Origin: Kitasatospora aureofaciens
Lineage (GTDB): Bacteria > Actinomycetota > Actinomycetes > Streptomycetales > Streptomycetaceae
Assembly (NCBI RefSeq): GCF_019192735.1
Contig: NZ_JAHTKP010000009.1
Coordinates: forward strand, 62,001-126,000
Length of the DNA: 64,000 nucleotides
Direction: 5' to 3'
Shown here piece after piece: positions 1 to 7,926 of this stretch. Position 1 is the first letter of the stretch, and every line of letters begins with the position of its first letter. The translations under genes were made by a program, and so were the position numbers. The notes under the pieces are model-generated. The model was not told where the DNA came from and did no database searches. It saw nothing but the letters and a program-made list of their open reading frames with translations.

Positions 1-1442
1 CCTTCGGCCTTTACCCGGCCCGCCACTTCGGCATTCCCGCCGACGCCGCCGCCGACGCCGACGTCAGCTGGTGGCACGGCCCCACCGCCCACGCCGGCGC
101 CGTCCGGCGCTCCCGCGAGGCCCGCCCCGCCCGCGGCCCGCGCCGCGCCCGCCGGGACGCCGCCGCGCTGCCCGTCGTCCGCTCAGGCGCCAAGCCGGGC
201 ACGTCCGGCAAGCACCGCAAGCCCGAGCGGACCCGGCCGGTGGCCGGCGCGCAGGATCGTTCCGCCCAGGAGCAGCCGGGCACCGACCACGTCCCCGTCG
301 ACCGGCTCACCGCCGAACGCCGCATCGCCGCCCGGCTGTTGCTCGCGCATCCCCTGGTCACCGCCTCCGGCCCGCACGCCGACGGCTTCCCGCTGATCCG
401 CCGTCACCGCGACTGGCTCACCGAGCGCTTCGACACCCTGCTCGGCTACCGCCTCGTCGTCGGCCCCTGGCACGCCCGGCTCTGCAAGGCCGGCCTCGGC
501 CCCGGCGCCGCCCGCCGCCTCGAACACCCCGGCACCGGCGCCCCGTTCACCCCCGCCGGCTACGCCCAGCTCGCCCTCGCGCTCGCCCTGCTCGTCGACG
601 CCCCCGAGCAACTCCCGTACCGGCGGCTGCTCGACGCCATGCACGCGGCCGCTCCCGACCTGGCCGCCGCGCCCGCCGAACGCGCCATGGCCCTCGCCGC
701 GCTCGCCGACTGGCAGGTGCTCGGTGACCTCCCGGCGGACCCGGCCGACGCGTCCTCCATGCTCACCGTCGACCGCGAACTCGCCCGCGCCGTCCCGGCC
801 GGACCCCCAGCCCTCGCCGACGACGCCACCGACCTGATCCGCCGCGCCGCCGACGCCGAACCCGCCACCGCCGTCCGCCGCCTCCTCGCCGAGACCCCCG
901 CCGTCCTCGCCGCCGACCTCCCCGAGGACCAGCGCGCCTGGCTCCGCGAACACCGGATCGGCGGGCCGGCGGCGCTCGCCGATTTCCTGGGCCTGGAAGC
1001 CGAGTTGAGGGCGGAGGGGGTCGCCCTGCTGGACCCGGCGGACGAACTGACGGACCTCGCCCTGCCGGGCGCGGGCACGTTGCCGCAGGCGGCCATGCTG
1101 CTGGTCGAGCGGCTGGTCGAGGAGGTCCGCCCGCTCCCGGGTGAGCCCACCGAGGGTGATGTGCCGATCCCCGACGCGCTGATAGACGGCGTCCTCGGCG
1201 ACATCGCCGACGAGTACGGCCTCCCGGCCGGCTGGGACTACCTCGCCGACCGCACCGCCCTGCGCCGCGACGCCCTCGACCTGCTCCACCGCCTCGGCCT
1301 GGTCACCCCGGCCCCCCGCGCAACCCGCCCGCCGTCCTGGCTCCTCCGCCCCCCGGCCGCCCGCTACGCCCCCGCCCCCAACCTCCTCCCCGCCCCGGGC
1401 ACCGGCCGCCACTCTCGCCCGGCGGAGCAACAGCGCGCCTGA
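1..1442 (+). CDS. DUF2398 (TIGR02678) protein with DUF2397-like N-terminal part; Wadjet-type component, 5' partial
   Basis: Only the 3' part is in the window. The frame is open from base 3 to the TGA at 1440-1442, giving 479 visible residues. From about residue 90 it reads like TIGR02678/DUF2398: the RRHRDWL segment, PFTPAGYAQL and a VDREL strand. The first 55 or so residues (FGLYPARHF, then SWWHG, then an Arg-rich stretch) look like the C-terminal tail of DUF2397 (TIGR02677), the usual upstream partner. No stop separates them, so the two appear fused through a Lys/Arg/Pro-rich linker. In the known four-gene set, DUF2397, DUF2398, an SMC-like ATPase and a DUF2399 Toprim-like nuclease form a Wadjet-type anti-plasmid system. 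Neither of the last two follows here. Family assignment is from recognition of motifs; the fusion is inferred from the open frame. Confidence 0.68.
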   Translation, partial: FGLYPARHFGIPADAAADADVSWWHGPTAHAGAVRRSREARPARGPRRARRDAAALPVVRSGAKPGTSGKHRKPERTRPVAGAQDRSAQEQPGTDHVPVDRLTAERRIAARLLLAHPLVTASGPHADGFPLIRRHRDWLTERFDTLLGYRLVVGPWHARLCKAGLGPGAARRLEHPGTGAPFTPAGYAQLALALALLVDAPEQLPYRRLLDAMHAAAPDLAAAPAERAMALAALADWQVLGDLPADPADASSMLTVDRELARAVPAGPPALADDATDLIRRAADAEPATAVRRLLAETPAVLAADLPEDQRAWLREHRIGGPAALADFLGLEAELRAEGVALLDPADELTDLALPGAGTLPQAAMLLVERLVEEVRPLPGEPTEGDVPIPDALIDGVLGDIADEYGLPAGWDYLADRTALRRDALDLLHRLGLVTPAPRATRPPSWLLRPPAARYAPAPNLLPAPGTGRHSRPAEQQRA

Positions 1443-1519
1443 GGGGCGTCGTTCTTGCCGCCGACATGCGAAAGCACCGCGTCCGGAGGCTGGACGGCGG
1501 TGCTGGTGGGGCGGATGAG

Positions 1520-1699
1520 CTACTTGCCGGCGGTGGCGGTGGCCACGGTGTTGTTCTGGACGGTTTCCACGGTGGCGCCGACGCCGAAGGTGCCCAGGGC
1601 GATGGAGGCGAGGACGGCGGCGCAGGCGAGGAGACGGCGGTGGCGCTGGGGGAGCGGGAAGCGCGGTTCCTGGTAGGGCGCCGGAGGGTGGGCGTTCAT
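1520..1699 (-). CDS. Small single-pass membrane or secreted protein, unknown function
   Basis: A 59-residue protein. It has a proline-rich, basic N-terminus (NAHPPAPYQEPRFPLPQRHRR), one hydrophobic segment at about residues 23-43 (LLACAAVLASIALGTFGVGA) and a short Thr/Ala/Val tail ending in GK. The ATG at 1697-1699 was chosen because the frame continues upstream only through low-quality Arg/Pro sequence. No strong Shine-Dalgarno is visible. The layout would fit a small membrane-anchored protein with its tail outside. I do not recognise a family. It could be spurious, although the hydrophobic block is more than chance GC-rich sequence usually gives. Confidence 0.45.
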   Translation of the reverse strand: MNAHPPAPYQEPRFPLPQRHRRLLACAAVLASIALGTFGVGATVETVQNNTVATATAGK

Positions 1700-1869
1700 G
1701 TCACGGAGGGTGGCAGGGCGGAATGAACGATCGGTACGCACGGGTGAAGTCCGGACGGGGGTTGGGCGTCGGTTGGGACGGGGACGCCCCATCCCGGGCG
1801 GGGCGGGGCGTCGTGCCTGGTCAGGGGGGTCACGCGGATGGTGTCCGGGTGTCCGGGCGTCCGGCGCTG

Positions 1870-2241
1870 TCAGGCCGCGTACTCGTGCGTGGGGGCATGG
1901 GCGGTGGCGAGGTAGCGGGCAAGGGCCTGGCGGCTGCGGGTCAGCTCGTCGATGCGGGTGTCGAGATCGGCGAGTTCGCCGCGCAGGGTGGCGAGCAGGG
2001 TAGGGCAGGCCTCCAGGGCGGGGAGCGGACCGGTGGCGCAGGGGAGGATCTCGGCGATGACCCGGGTGGACAGGCCCGCCGCCAGCAGGCTGCGGATCTG
2101 CCGGACCCGGACGGTGTCGGCCTCCGCGTACTCGCGGTAGCCGCCGGCCGAGCGGGCCGGGTTGAGCAGGCCCTGCTCCTCGTAGTAACGGAGCAGGCGG
2201 GTGGACACCCCGGTCAGGCGGGAGACTTCTCCGATGCGCAT
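1870..2241 (-). CDS. MerR family transcriptional regulator
   Basis: 123 residues. The N-terminus MRIGEVSRLTGVSTRLLRYYEEQGLL is the MerR winged helix-turn-helix, followed by the GGYREY wing and the QIRSLLAAGLSTRVIAEIL helix, then a coiled-coil dimer helix (about residues 78-113) with little room for a ligand pocket. There is no metal-binding cysteine cluster in the tail; one Cys lies near residue 68 and another near 79. It is the second gene of a two-gene minus-strand operon, 47 bp after the alpha/beta hydrolase. The promoter of that operon (3114-3145) has the 20-bp spacer and central dyad typical of MerR targets, so autoregulation is the simplest reading. The inducer is unknown. Confidence 0.88.
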   Translation of the reverse strand: MRIGEVSRLTGVSTRLLRYYEEQGLLNPARSAGGYREYAEADTVRVRQIRSLLAAGLSTRVIAEILPCATGPLPALEACPTLLATLRGELADLDTRIDELTRSRQALARYLATAHAPTHEYAA

Positions 2242-2288
2242 GACCGGGCGAACGTCCTGCCGTGTGCGGGTGTTCCCTGTCTACTTTC

Positions 2289-3071
2289 CTATGCGTCCAG
2301 TTCCTTGACGAACTGCAGGACGATGTCCCGCAGTTCGGGCAGCCGCTCGACCATCGGCAGGTGGCCGGACGGGAGTTCGGCGAGGCGGGCGCTGGGGATG
2401 CCGTCGGCCAGGGAGCGGTGCTGGGAGGGCGGCACGAGCTGGTCCTCGGTGGTGCTGACGACCAGGGCGGGCACCGTGATCCCGGCGAGCTCGGCGCGGA
2501 CGTCCACCTCGGCGGCGAGCCGGAACTGCTGGCGGAAGGCCTGCGGGACGGGGGAGTTGAGCGCCTCCTGGAGGACGGCGAGCTCGCCGGCCCGGAGCGC
2601 GTCGACCCACGTCCCGCCGAACACCATGGTGAGCATCAGCCGGGCGAGGTCGGCCGGACGGTCGGCCAGGTCGATGGCGAGCCCGGCGAGCAGCCGAAGC
2701 CGCGCCGAGCCGCCGGCCACGCCCGCGAGCAGCAGCAGGGAGCGGACCCGCTCGGGGTGGCGGGTCGCGGCCCGGACGGCGACGGCGGCGCCGAGCGAGT
2801 ACCCGGCCAGGTCGAAGGTGTCCAGTCCCTCCTCGACGGCGGTCGCGACCAGCCGGTCGGCGAGTTCGTCGAGGGTGGGCTCGCCCGGCTCGTACGGGGT
2901 GTCGCCGGAGCCGGGGTAGTCGGGGGCGACGACCGTGCGGTGGGCGGCGAGGTCGGGCAGCAGCGGGCCCCAGTTGTCCCGGGCGCTGCCGCCCGCGCCG
3001 TGGGCGAGCAGCAGGCCGGGGCCGGAGCCGCGGACGATCCGGGCGAGCGGGGGCACGGGGGTGGACGGCAT
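2289..3071 (-). CDS. Alpha/beta-fold hydrolase
   Basis: 260 residues. GLLLAHGAGGSARDNW carries the oxyanion-hole HGxGG region. GYSLGAA is the nucleophile elbow with Ser, LVVSTTEDQLVPP precedes the acid position, and SGHLPMVERLPEL carries the catalytic His. This is a complete Ser-Asp-His set for a cytoplasmic hydrolase of the menH/3-oxoadipate enol-lactonase type; the substrate is unknown. ATG at 3069-3071 is preceded by GGAG about 9 bp upstream. The frame is open to 3128, but that upstream part overlaps the promoter, so the downstream ATG is preferred. It is first in an operon with a MerR regulator, which suggests that an organic substrate or toxicant induces both. Confidence 0.85.
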   Translation of the reverse strand: MPSTPVPPLARIVRGSGPGLLLAHGAGGSARDNWGPLLPDLAAHRTVVAPDYPGSGDTPYEPGEPTLDELADRLVATAVEEGLDTFDLAGYSLGAAVAVRAATRHPERVRSLLLLAGVAGGSARLRLLAGLAIDLADRPADLARLMLTMVFGGTWVDALRAGELAVLQEALNSPVPQAFRQQFRLAAEVDVRAELAGITVPALVVSTTEDQLVPPSQHRSLADGIPSARLAELPSGHLPMVERLPELRDIVLQFVKELDA

Positions 3072-3113
3072 GGCGGGTGCTCCTGTACGTCGGTGCGGTT
3101 TTCGGCCGTTCGT

Positions 3114-3145
3114 ACGGTAGGAGTTCACACCGGTGTGAAGGTCAA
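3114..3145 (-). promoter_or_regulatory. MerR-type promoter with central operator dyad
   Basis: On the minus strand a -35 hexamer TTGACC (3140-3145) and a -10-like TACCGT (3114-3119) are separated by 20 bp, longer than the usual 17 bp. The spacer holds a perfect 16-bp palindrome, TTCACACCGGTGTGAA (3124-3139). Overlong spacers with a dyad are the hallmark of promoters that MerR proteins untwist. It drives the hydrolase gene starting at 3071 and the merR gene behind it. Confidence 0.8.
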
Positions 3146-3446
3146 GCCGGGTCTCGGCAGACAGGCTGGCGCGCCGCCCGTCCCGGGCCTAGGCTCCGGA
3201 AGCGTGACCGGGGCACGCCGCGCCGTGGGGCCGTCCGGGCGGAACGCCGTCCGTGCAGTCCGGGTGGCCGTCTGCCCGCTTGTGTGGTGTCCGAGCTGTT
3301 CGAGATCTCGCTGAGCCCCCTGGCCTTCCTCCGGCCAGAGGGGCTCCCGCCCGCGCGTGCCGCCCCGGTCCGGCTCCGCTCCCCGCCTTCGGCCGTGACG
3401 GCGCGCTCCGCCGAACCGCCTACCATGGCAGAGAAGGAGTCCGCTC
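3146..3446. other. Non-coding gap with one bulged hairpin
   Basis: Between the MerR-type promoter and the sulfite-oxidase-like gene I see no gene. The only structure is a bulged inverted repeat at 3314-3345 (AGCCCC-TGGCC pairing with GGCCA-GGGGCT, 7-nt loop), about 100 bp upstream of the plus-strand ATG. It could lie in the 5' leader of that gene. No recognisable riboswitch motif. Confidence 0.4.
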
Positions 3447-4694
3447 ATGGCCGCCGACGACCACGCCCCTTCCGAGCAGACCGATGAAGCCCCCGGCGCC
3501 GCTGCCGCTGCCCGCGGCGCCGCTGCCCGCGGAGCCGCCGGGACCGACGCCGCCGGGACCGACGCCGCCGGGACCGGTCCGGTGCCCGGGATCGTCAAGC
3601 CGCTGCCCGCGGAGTGGTTCGTGCCGCGCGGCACCAACGCCGAGATGCGCTGGGACACGCTGCGCGACGCGGACGGCGGCACCGGCATCGGCCGGCACGT
3701 CCCGGTGGAGCGGTTCTTCGTCCGCAACCACACCAGCACCCCGCTGATCGACCCCGGCACCTGGCGGCTGAAGCTGTTCGGCACCGGTCTGAGCGGCGCC
3801 CCGACCGCCGACCGGCCGGTCGAGTTCTCCCTCGGCGACCTCCGGGCCCTGCCCGCCGCCACGATCAGCTCGCTGATCGAGTGCGCGGGCAACGCCCGCA
3901 GCTACTACCGGAGCCAGCAGCAGCAGTCCGTCCCCGGCACGCCGTGGACGCTCGGCGGCGTCGGCTCGGCGAGCTGGCGCGGCGTCCGCCTGGCGGACGT
4001 GCTGCGCTCGGCCGGACTGACCGCGGACGCGGTGGACGTGCTGCCCACCGGCCTCGACCCGTCCTACATCGCGGGCGGCACCGACTACGGCCCGGTGCGC
4101 CGCCCGCTGCCGCTCGCCAAGGCGCTGGACGACGTGCTGCTCGCCTACGAGATGAACGGCGAACCGCTGACCCCCGATCACGGCGCCCCGGCCCGGCTGG
4201 TGGTGCCGGGCTGGGTGGGCATCGCCTCGATCAAGTGGGTCGGCACGATCGAGGTGGCCGACCGGCCGCTGTACTCGCCCTGGAACACCGACTTCTACCG
4301 GATGTTCGGCCCCGACTACCCGCCCGGCGGCGGCGCCGTGCTGACCGACCAGGTGCCGAAGAGCGCCTTCGAACTGGCCGCCGGCGCCGTTCTGGAGGCG
4401 GACAGCACCCACCGGCTGCACGGCCGCTCGTGGTCCGGTGCGGCCGCGGTGCGCCGGGTCGAGGTGAGCACCGACGGCGGCCGGACCTGGCGGCGCGCCG
4501 AGCTGCGCGACGAGCCGCGCGCCCACAACTGGACGCGCTGGACCTTCGACTGGCTCCCCGAGCGCCCCGGCCCGTACGAGCTGCGGGCCCGTACGACGGA
4601 CCACCGGGGCAGCACGCAGCCGGAGACGGCGGTGTTCAACCGCGAGGGCTACCTGTTCGGCGCGGTGGTGGCCCACCCGGTGACGGTGGTCTGA
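3447..4694 (+). CDS. Sulfite-oxidase-family molybdopterin oxidoreductase, cytosolic
   Basis: 415 residues. After a low-complexity Ala/Gly/Asp N-terminus with GTDAA repeats (about residues 14-45) comes the oxidoreductase molybdopterin-binding domain. The Moco-ligand cysteine is in IECAGNARS (Cys about 146), and the VPGWVG and IKWVG segments are typical. From about residue 300 follows the Mo-co dimerisation (Ig-like) domain with VEVSTDGGRTWRRAEL and the W-rich end. It should oxidise sulfite or another small oxyanion or thio-compound. No heme domain and no twin-arginine signal are present, so it is probably cytoplasmic. ATG at 3447 follows AAGGAG with good spacing. It is monocistronic and faces a TetR gene across a terminator. 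Confidence 0.88.
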   Translation: MAADDHAPSEQTDEAPGAAAAARGAAARGAAGTDAAGTDAAGTGPVPGIVKPLPAEWFVPRGTNAEMRWDTLRDADGGTGIGRHVPVERFFVRNHTSTPLIDPGTWRLKLFGTGLSGAPTADRPVEFSLGDLRALPAATISSLIECAGNARSYYRSQQQQSVPGTPWTLGGVGSASWRGVRLADVLRSAGLTADAVDVLPTGLDPSYIAGGTDYGPVRRPLPLAKALDDVLLAYEMNGEPLTPDHGAPARLVVPGWVGIASIKWVGTIEVADRPLYSPWNTDFYRMFGPDYPPGGGAVLTDQVPKSAFELAAGAVLEADSTHRLHGRSWSGAAAVRRVEVSTDGGRTWRRAELRDEPRAHNWTRWTFDWLPERPGPYELRARTTDHRGSTQPETAVFNREGYLFGAVVAHPVTVV

Positions 4695-4716
4695 GCGGCC
4701 CTGTGGCCCAGGCCTT

Positions 4717-4740
4717 GGTCTGGACGCTCTGGTCCAGACC
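4717..4740. terminator. Inverted repeat between convergent genes
   Basis: Perfect 8-bp stem GGTCTGGA (4717-4724) / TCCAGACC (4733-4740) with an 8-nt loop, placed 22 bp after the oxidoreductase stop and just before the end of the convergent TetR gene. No T-run follows, as is usual in actinomycetes. Probable bidirectional terminator. Confidence 0.6.
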
Positions 4741-4745
4741 GCGGC

Positions 4746-5405
4746 CTAGACCGTGGACTGGACCTCGTACGGCGCCGGGTACGGCGTCTCGTACGGGGTC
4801 AGCACCAGCCGCACCACGTCCTCCAGCCGCCGCCGGGCGTCCCCGAGGGTGGTGCGGCCGGTCACCCACGCGGTCAGCTCGCCCTGCCAGGCGTGGCCGA
4901 CGATGTGCCGCACCAGGTCGCTCGCGGCGGCCGGCACCTCGCCCATCGCCGCCTGGAGCGCGGCGCTGTCGGCCCGGGCCATGCCCTGCAGGGCCTCGCT
5001 GGCGAAGGGGTCGGTGGAGGCTGCGACGGCCACCCGCAGCCGCGCCAGTTCGGGCTGCCGCTGGTAGGCCCGCATTCCGCCGCGGACGAACCGCACCGCC
5101 CGGTCGGTGGCCCCCAGCCCGGCGCGGGGTCCGCGCAGCTCGGCCACCAGGTCGGCCAGCAGCAGGCGGTGCCATTCGGCGATCGCCGCCGCCAGGAGGT
5201 GGTCCTTGGAGGAGAAGTAGCGGTACGCCGTCCCCAGGGCGACTCCGGACCGCTCGCAGACCTGCTTCATCTGCAGTCGCTCGACGCCGATCTCGTTCAC
5301 CAGGGCGAGCGCCGCCGCGATCAGGCCTTCGCGGCGTTCGAGCTGACGCGGAGACATCGCCTCCACCGGCCGTGGTGACAGGTCAACCTTGGTCACCCGC
5401 ACCAT
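4746..5405 (-). CDS. TetR/AcrR family transcriptional regulator (KstR-like N-terminus)
   Basis: 219 residues. The helix-turn-helix is at about residues 22-66: LIAAALALVNEIGVERLQMKQV, then SGVALGTAYRYFSSKDHLLAAAI. The wording of this region resembles KstR-type regulators of sterol and lipid catabolism, but the ligand domain is too divergent for me to assign a ligand. Two starts are possible: ATG 5405, without a visible Shine-Dalgarno, and ATG 5357 (MSPRQLERR), whose GGAGG is very close. It lies 105 bp downstream of tesB on the same strand and has a dyad close to its start, so it may control itself or tesB. Confidence 0.83.
   Translation of the reverse strand: MVRVTKVDLSPRPVEAMSPRQLERREGLIAAALALVNEIGVERLQMKQVCERSGVALGTAYRYFSSKDHLLAAAIAEWHRLLLADLVAELRGPRAGLGATDRAVRFVRGGMRAYQRQPELARLRVAVAASTDPFASEALQGMARADSAALQAAMGEVPAAASDLVRHIVGHAWQGELTAWVTGRTTLGDARRRLEDVVRLVLTPYETPYPAPYEVQSTV
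5374..5397. promoter_or_regulatory. Candidate TetR operator dyad at the TetR gene start
   Basis: GGTGAC (5374-5379) and GTCACC (5392-5397) form an exact inverted repeat 12 bp apart. If translation starts at ATG 5357, the site lies just upstream of the gene and would be an autoregulatory operator. If it starts at 5405, the site is inside codons 3-11. Weak support. Confidence 0.35.
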
Positions 5406-5510
5406 GATACGGGCCGGGGCCGCTCAGGAGTATGACGCCGACCGGCCCCCTCCGTTCGCCGGGCGGTCACCGCCGGGTCCGTCCGGGGCCGCCGCCGATG
5501 TCGGTCCCGT

Positions 5511-6410
5511 TCAGCGCCGGTCCCGGATCAGCGCTTCCTGGACGGCGGAGGCGACCAGGAGGCCGTCCCGGTCGTAGAACTCGCCGAGCGACAGCCCCCG
5601 GCCGTCCGAGGAGGACGGGCTGCGCTGGGCGAACAGCAGCCACTCGTCGGCCCGGAACGGGCGGTGGAACCACATCGCGTGGTCCAGCGAGGCCATCAGC
5701 AGCCGGGGCGGCTCGACGCGCTGGAAGAAGTTCGGCTGCACGTGCAGCCCGGCGGTGGACGCCAGGGTGAGGTCGGACAGGTAGGTCAGGGCACAGACAT
5801 GCAGCAGCGGGTCGCCGTCCGGCAGCGGGGAGCCGGTGCGCAGCCAGACGAACTGCTGCGGCATCCCGGGGACGGCGGGCGGCACGCCGGGCGCGTCCGG
5901 CGGGACGAACCGGAGCTCCAGCTCGCGGAAGCCCTCGGTGCGGGCGAGGGCGGCGCGGGCGGCGGGCTCCCAGAGCGAGAACGCGTCCGGCAGTTCCTCG
6001 GGGCCGGGCACCGGGGGCATCTCACGGTGGCGGTCGGCGGCGGGCTCGGGGCGCTTGAACGAGGCGGAGAGGGTGAAGATCGCGTTCCCGTTCTGCACCG
6101 CCGTGACCCTGCGGGTGGTGTACGACATGCCGTCGCGGACCCGGTCGACCTCGTAGCGGATCGGCCCGGTCGGATCGCCGGGCAGCAGGAAGTAGCTGTG
6201 CAGCGAGTGCACCGCGCGGTCGCCGGCGCAGGTTCGCCCGGCGGCGGTCAGCGCCTGCGCGGCGACCTGGCCGCCGAAGGCGCGCATCGGCGCCCCGGCG
6301 TGGCAGCGGCCCCGGAACGTGTTCTCGTCCAACCGCTCGATCTCCAGCAGTCCGGCGAACGAGCCGGCGGGGTCGGCGGCCCGTCTTTCCTGTTCGGTCA
6401 GGTCGGTCAC
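5511..6410 (-). CDS. tesB: Acyl-CoA thioesterase II (TesB-like)
   Basis: 299 residues, the usual TesB length, with two hotdog domains. The N-terminal half carries FRGRCHAGAPMRAFGGQVAAQAL and LHSYFLLPGDP. The C-terminal half carries ASLDHAMWFHRPF with the catalytic Asp, the SPSSSDGRG turn and the VQEALIRDR end with the catalytic Gln. It hydrolyses acyl-CoA to free acid and CoA in the cytoplasm. It starts at ATG 6408-6410, divergent from the SWIM gene with about 150 bp between. A TetR gene with lipid-type features follows on the same strand. Confidence 0.93.
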   Translation of the reverse strand: MTDLTEQERRAADPAGSFAGLLEIERLDENTFRGRCHAGAPMRAFGGQVAAQALTAAGRTCAGDRAVHSLHSYFLLPGDPTGPIRYEVDRVRDGMSYTTRRVTAVQNGNAIFTLSASFKRPEPAADRHREMPPVPGPEELPDAFSLWEPAARAALARTEGFRELELRFVPPDAPGVPPAVPGMPQQFVWLRTGSPLPDGDPLLHVCALTYLSDLTLASTAGLHVQPNFFQRVEPPRLLMASLDHAMWFHRPFRADEWLLFAQRSPSSSDGRGLSLGEFYDRDGLLVASAVQEALIRDRR

Positions 6411-6558
6411 GGGCCCATAGTGGCAGAAGCCAACCGTGCAGCGGTGTGACCTGGGTAACCCTCCCGGGGTTCAGTTCGGTGTTCGTTTCCGTGTAGAACC
6501 TGTTTCAGTTGAGGCGGGGTCGGACGGATTGTCAGTGCCCTCACCTAGCGTGCTCGGC

Positions 6559-7926
6559 ATGACGCAATCCGCACACGCGTACGCCTATCTGCGTCCGTCC
6601 GCCGTCCTCGACGGCGTCGACGGGCGGCGGCTCGACCTGGCCACCTCCGGCGGCGCCACCCCGCTCGGGGCGGCGGCGAATCCGCGGTTCTTCGCGGGCT
6701 TCCTGGCCGACCCGGCGCCGGCCGCCGCCGCGCTGCTCGCCGTCGCGGACGTCGCCGCCGCCCGCTACTACCAGCCGCAGCTGCGCGCCTCGCTCGACCC
6801 GGTGGTCACCGCCAACGGGGACCGGCTGCGCTTCGAGTCCTTCTCCGGCTGCTGCGGCGTCTACGCCCGGCTCGACGTGCTCCAGGCCGGGCTGGACGGC
6901 GACGACATCGGCCACGGCACCACCAACGTGGACGTCAACAACCCGCTGCGGGAAGCCCTGACCCGGATCGGCCCGGCCGACCCGCTGCACCTCGCGGTCG
7001 GGCCGGACGCGCTGGAGGTCACCACCTTCGACGGGCCGTTGGTGGAGAAGAAGGTGCCGCTGCCGGAGCGCTGGGTGCGCGGCTTCGCCGAGACGCAGGT
7101 CACCGCCGCCGGCTTCGACCTGAGGGCCGAGCTGCCCGCCGCCGAGGCGGTCCGCTTCCTGCGCTCGCTGCCGCGCGGCGGCCGCAGCAGCGTCGGGTGG
7201 GTCGTCCCGGCCGGGCGCACGCTGCGGCCGACCACCCGGCCGGTGCCGGGCGCGGTCTGCCTGCCGGGCCCCGAGCGGTTGGTGGCGCTCCAGCGGGTGC
7301 TGCGGCACGCGCTCGCGCTGCGGGTCTACGGGCCGGTTTCGCAAGGGGGGCCGCCGGCCTCCGCGTGGGAGGTGGTGCTGCCGGGGATGCGGCTCACCCT
7401 GACCCTCTCGCCCGACGCCTCCCGCGGCTTCTCCGGCGAGGGCGGGGTGCTCGGCGCCCTGGCCACCGGCACCGCCGAGCAGGACGCCGAACTGGTCGCG
7501 GTGCTGCTCGCCTGGGAGTCGCGGATCGACATCGCCGACCTGGCCGAGCAGTCCGGGCTCACCCCCGAGCGGGTGCGGGCCGCGCTCACCCGGCTCGGGA
7601 CGGCCGGGCAGATCGGCTACGACACCGCCGAGGCCGCGTACTTCCACCGGCAGCTCCCGTACGACGCCGGGCGGGCCGAGGCCGCGAACCCGCGGCTGCG
7701 GGCCGCGCGGGCCCTGGCGGCGGCGGGCGCGGTGCGGCTGGAGGAGGGCGGTGCGACGGCCGTCGTCACGGTGGACGACCATGTCCAGCGGGTGCGGACG
7801 GACGAGGCGGGCCGGGTGAGCTGCACCTGCCTGTGGTGGGCCAAGTACCGCGGCGGGCGCGGGCCGTGCAAGCACGCGCTCGCGGTGGGGATCGTGCGGG
7901 AGACGGCGACGGGGGCCGGGGCGTGA
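6559..7926 (+). CDS. SWIM zinc-finger protein
   Basis: 455 residues. The C-terminal SWIM motif is complete: CTC at residues 421-423 and CKH at about 437-439 (C-x-C-x(n)-C-x-H). Ahead of it, DIADLAEQSGLTPERVRAALTRL looks like a winged-helix segment. The first 300 residues are an alpha/beta-rich region of unknown fold. The ATG at 6559 is preferred over an in-frame start at 6436 because the region between lacks coding character. The stop overlaps the next gene's GTG by 4 bp (GTGA), so the two are translationally coupled. SWIM domains bind DNA or protein in contexts such as helicases and MoxR/VWA systems. The role here is unknown. Confidence 0.88.
   Translation: MTQSAHAYAYLRPSAVLDGVDGRRLDLATSGGATPLGAAANPRFFAGFLADPAPAAAALLAVADVAAARYYQPQLRASLDPVVTANGDRLRFESFSGCCGVYARLDVLQAGLDGDDIGHGTTNVDVNNPLREALTRIGPADPLHLAVGPDALEVTTFDGPLVEKKVPLPERWVRGFAETQVTAAGFDLRAELPAAEAVRFLRSLPRGGRSSVGWVVPAGRTLRPTTRPVPGAVCLPGPERLVALQRVLRHALALRVYGPVSQGGPPASAWEVVLPGMRLTLTLSPDASRGFSGEGGVLGALATGTAEQDAELVAVLLAWESRIDIADLAEQSGLTPERVRAALTRLGTAGQIGYDTAEAAYFHRQLPYDAGRAEAANPRLRAARALAAAGAVRLEEGGATAVVTVDDHVQRVRTDEAGRVSCTCLWWAKYRGGRGPCKHALAVGIVRETATGAGA

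Noticed and set aside
3071..3128. Upstream start (3128) for the alpha/beta hydrolase
   Set aside because: It would place the start codon inside the MerR-type promoter and operator. The ATG at 3071 has GGAG and the family N-terminus.
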